Shown in pieces: positions 3,750 through 5,079 of a DNA stretch of 5,079 nt. This DNA comes from Clostridiaceae bacterium. Lineage in GTDB: Bacteria; Bacillota; Clostridia; Clostridiales; Clostridiaceae. The notes beneath the pieces were generated by a model. It was not told the DNA's origin. It saw only the letters and a list, made by a program, of their open reading frames with translations, and did not search any database. The stretch covers positions 1 to 5,079 of the forward strand of contig DOKV01000160.1 of the NCBI GenBank assembly GCA_003510765.1, written 5' to 3'. How positions within the stretch are numbered: position 1 is the first letter of the stretch; each line of letters opens with the position of its first letter. Both the position numbers and the translations under genes were made by a program.

Positions 3750-5079
3750 TTTTTACAATCTCCTCTTTCTTTACTACATTATAGATATTAAATGCGCCGT
3801 CTAAGTTCATGGCCTTGTATCCCTTTTGTCTAAGCATTCTTTCCGCCATATAGCTTCTTTGTCCACTGGCACAGCTCACCACAATGGTTTGATCCTTAGG
3901 TAGCTCTTCTAAGCGAGCTCTAAGGTCATTGATGGGAATGTTCTTAAAGCCTTTGATGGCGCCTGAACGTTCCACTTCCACCTGATCCCGCACATCTAAA
4001 AGGAAGGCGCCTTCTTCTCTCATCTTGGATAGTTCATGCCACTGGATAGACTCAGAGAATCCTTCCATGAGATTCACCGCTGCATAGCCCACCATATTCA
4101 CTGGGTCCTTGGCCGAACCAAAAGGTGGTGCGTAGGTGAACTCTAGTTCCATAAGATCCTCCACTTTCAAGTTGCCCTTGATGGCTGTAGCAATGATGTC
4201 GATTCTCTTATCGGCACCCTTTTGACCCACGGCTTGCGCTCCATAAATGGTGCCATCCTCTGGGTTAAAGAGAAGCTTTAGGAAAATATCTGAAGCCCCT
4301 GGGAAGTAGCCCGCATGGTCGTTGGCCGTAACATGCACTGCTTTATAGGTCTTGCTCGCCATGGTCAGCTGACGCTCGTTGAGCCCTACAGATGCCCCGG
4401 AGAGATTAAAGACACGTACAATGGCTGTACCAATGGCCCCCTTATTCTTTCTCTTATAGCCACTGATGACGTCAGCCACTTGTCTACCTTGTCTGTTGGC
4501 AGGATTTGCCAAAGGAATCATGGTGTCTTCATTGAGAATTTGGTTTTTCACAATGATGGCATCTCCTACGGCATAAATGTCTTTGACGCTGGTTTCATAG
4601 GTTTCATCCACCAAGATGCCACCACGCATGCCCAGGGCAATGCCCGCAGACTGGGCCAAGGAATTTTCAGGTAGTACGCCCACGGACATGATGGTGAGAT
4701 CGCTCTCCAGACGAATGCCGTTTTGCAGCTCTACAATCTTCCCTTCTTCTTGGAACCCACTGGCTGCAACACCAGTGTAGACATGAATGCCATTTCTTTC
4801 CAGTTCATCACGAATGAGCATGGCCATTTCCACATCAAAAGGTGGCAATACATGAGGAGCCATTTCCACCACGGAAACCTCTAGTCCTCTATGCTTTAGA
4901 GCCTCTGCCATTTCTAGACCAATGAACCCTGCGCCTATGACCACAGCCTTTTTAGGCTGATGTTCCTTGATGAAGGAGGTGACGCCATCTACATCGGGTA
5001 CATTTCTCATGGTGAAGACATTCTTTGCTTCTGGAAGACCTGGGGTATTGGGGACAAAAGGTCTTGCTCCTGGAGACAA
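3742..5079 (-). CDS. CoA-disulfide/CoA-persulfide reductase with C-terminal rhodanese domain (partial)
   Basis: The C-terminal 445 residues of a flavoprotein of the pyridine nucleotide-disulfide oxidoreductase family, CoADR-RHD type. Such enzymes use NAD(P)H and FAD to reduce CoA disulfide or CoA persulfide, and the fused rhodanese domain accepts or delivers sulfur. Numbered within the fragment: the NAD(P)H-binding loop VVIGAGFIGLE (46-56), the second FAD contact TSVKDIYAVGDA (163-174), and the dimerisation domain (about 215-335). The latter ends in YAPPFGSAKDPVNMVGYAA (316-334), characteristic of CoA-disulfide reductases. The rhodanese domain is about 345-435, with loop CASGQRS (403-409) and catalytic Cys403. 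The gene runs off the right edge. The first codon here is TTG read as an internal Leu in a TLSPGA-like strand, not a start. About 110-120 residues are missing, including the first FAD-binding GxGxxG and the redox Cys near residue 43 of the family, so catalytic competence cannot be fully checked. It is the upstream gene of the rhodanese-cstR operon, and the operon promoter is outside the window. Confidence 0.95.
   Translation of the reverse strand: MSPGARPFVPNTPGLPEAKNVFTMRNVPDVDGVTSFIKEHQPKKAVVIGAGFIGLEMAEALKHRGLEVSVVEMAPHVLPPFDVEMAMLIRDELERNGIHVYTGVAASGFQEEGKIVELQNGIRLESDLTIMSVGVLPENSLAQSAGIALGMRGGILVDETYETSVKDIYAVGDAIIVKNQILNEDTMIPLANPANRQGRQVADVISGYKRKNKGAIGTAIVRVFNLSGASVGLNERQLTMASKTYKAVHVTANDHAGYFPGASDIFLKLLFNPEDGTIYGAQAVGQKGADKRIDIIATAIKGNLKVEDLMELEFTYAPPFGSAKDPVNMVGYAAVNLMEGFSESIQWHELSKMREEGAFLLDVRDQVEVERSGAIKGFKNIPINDLRARLEELPKDQTIVVSCASGQRSYMAERMLRQKGYKAMNLDGAFNIYNVVKKEEIVKIV
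3760..3766 (-). promoter_or_regulatory. Ribosome binding site for the TTG start of the rhodanese gene
   Basis: AGAGGAG on the minus strand, within the last codons of the reductase gene and 10 nt before the TTG at 3749. It is the only good site near this start and is identical to the one before cstR copy 2. Confidence 0.6.

Noticed and set aside
4315..4674. 119-residue open frame on the plus strand opposite the CoA-disulfide reductase
   Set aside because: It is antisense to conserved FAD- and NAD-binding coding sequence, with no motif and no convincing ribosome binding site.
4990..5079. Treating the first in-frame codon at the right edge as the real start of the reductase
   Set aside because: That codon is TTG in a conserved internal strand, and the first FAD-binding domain is missing. 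The gene clearly continues beyond the window.
1..5079. Search for a defence system, mobile element, CRISPR array, tRNA or riboswitch
   Set aside because: All seven genes are assigned to known families, the gaps are short, and no terminal inverted repeats, regularly spaced repeats, or tRNA or riboswitch folds were recognised by eye.

Overview
The window is a stretch of bacterial chromosome, apparently from a low-to-moderate GC Gram-positive. A clostridial (Bacillota) relative fits best, from the style of the phosphoglucose isomerase, the strong AGGAG-type ribosome binding sites, the frequent TTG/GTG starts and the gene types. No species can be named from the sequence alone. All seven genes that I support lie on the minus strand, so transcription runs from the right edge to the left. 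Coding density is high, the longest intergenic gap is about 115 bases, and I see no mobile elements, RNA genes or CRISPR arrays.

Right part (5079 to about 3154): a compact sulfur operon of three overlapping genes. It starts with a CoA-disulfide/CoA-persulfide reductase fused to a C-terminal rhodanese domain, whose N-terminus is cut off by the window edge. A stand-alone rhodanese follows (8-nt overlap), then a small CsoR/FrmR-superfamily repressor (11-nt overlap). The repressor carries Cys31, Asn56 and Cys60, the signature of the persulfide sensor CstR rather than of the copper sensor CsoR. A strong intrinsic terminator closes the operon. The likely job is sensing and handling of reactive sulfur (sulfide-derived persulfides).

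Middle (about 3153 to 2298): a second transcription unit with its own extended -10 promoter. It encodes a second, paralogous CstR-like repressor (about 58% identical to the first by hand count, same Cys31/Asn56/Cys60) and, 26 nt downstream, a SprT-family zinc metalloprotease-like protein. Two persulfide-sensor paralogues in adjacent transcription units, one coupled to a SprT protein, is the most interesting feature of the window.

Left part (2276 to 62): two housekeeping genes. Glucose-6-phosphate isomerase (pgi) is driven by an extended -10 promoter that closely resembles the one before the second cstR. It is followed by a weak terminator-like hairpin and then an RsuA-type 16S rRNA pseudouridine synthase. 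The last 61 bases hold only AT-rich imperfect repeats.

Three consecutive sulfur-region genes (rhodanese and both cstR copies) appear to start at TTG, each behind an A(G/A)AGGAG-like ribosome binding site. The families are known and similar CstR/rhodanese/CoA-persulfide reductase operons have been described. What may be new is the duplicated sensor and its pairing with SprT.
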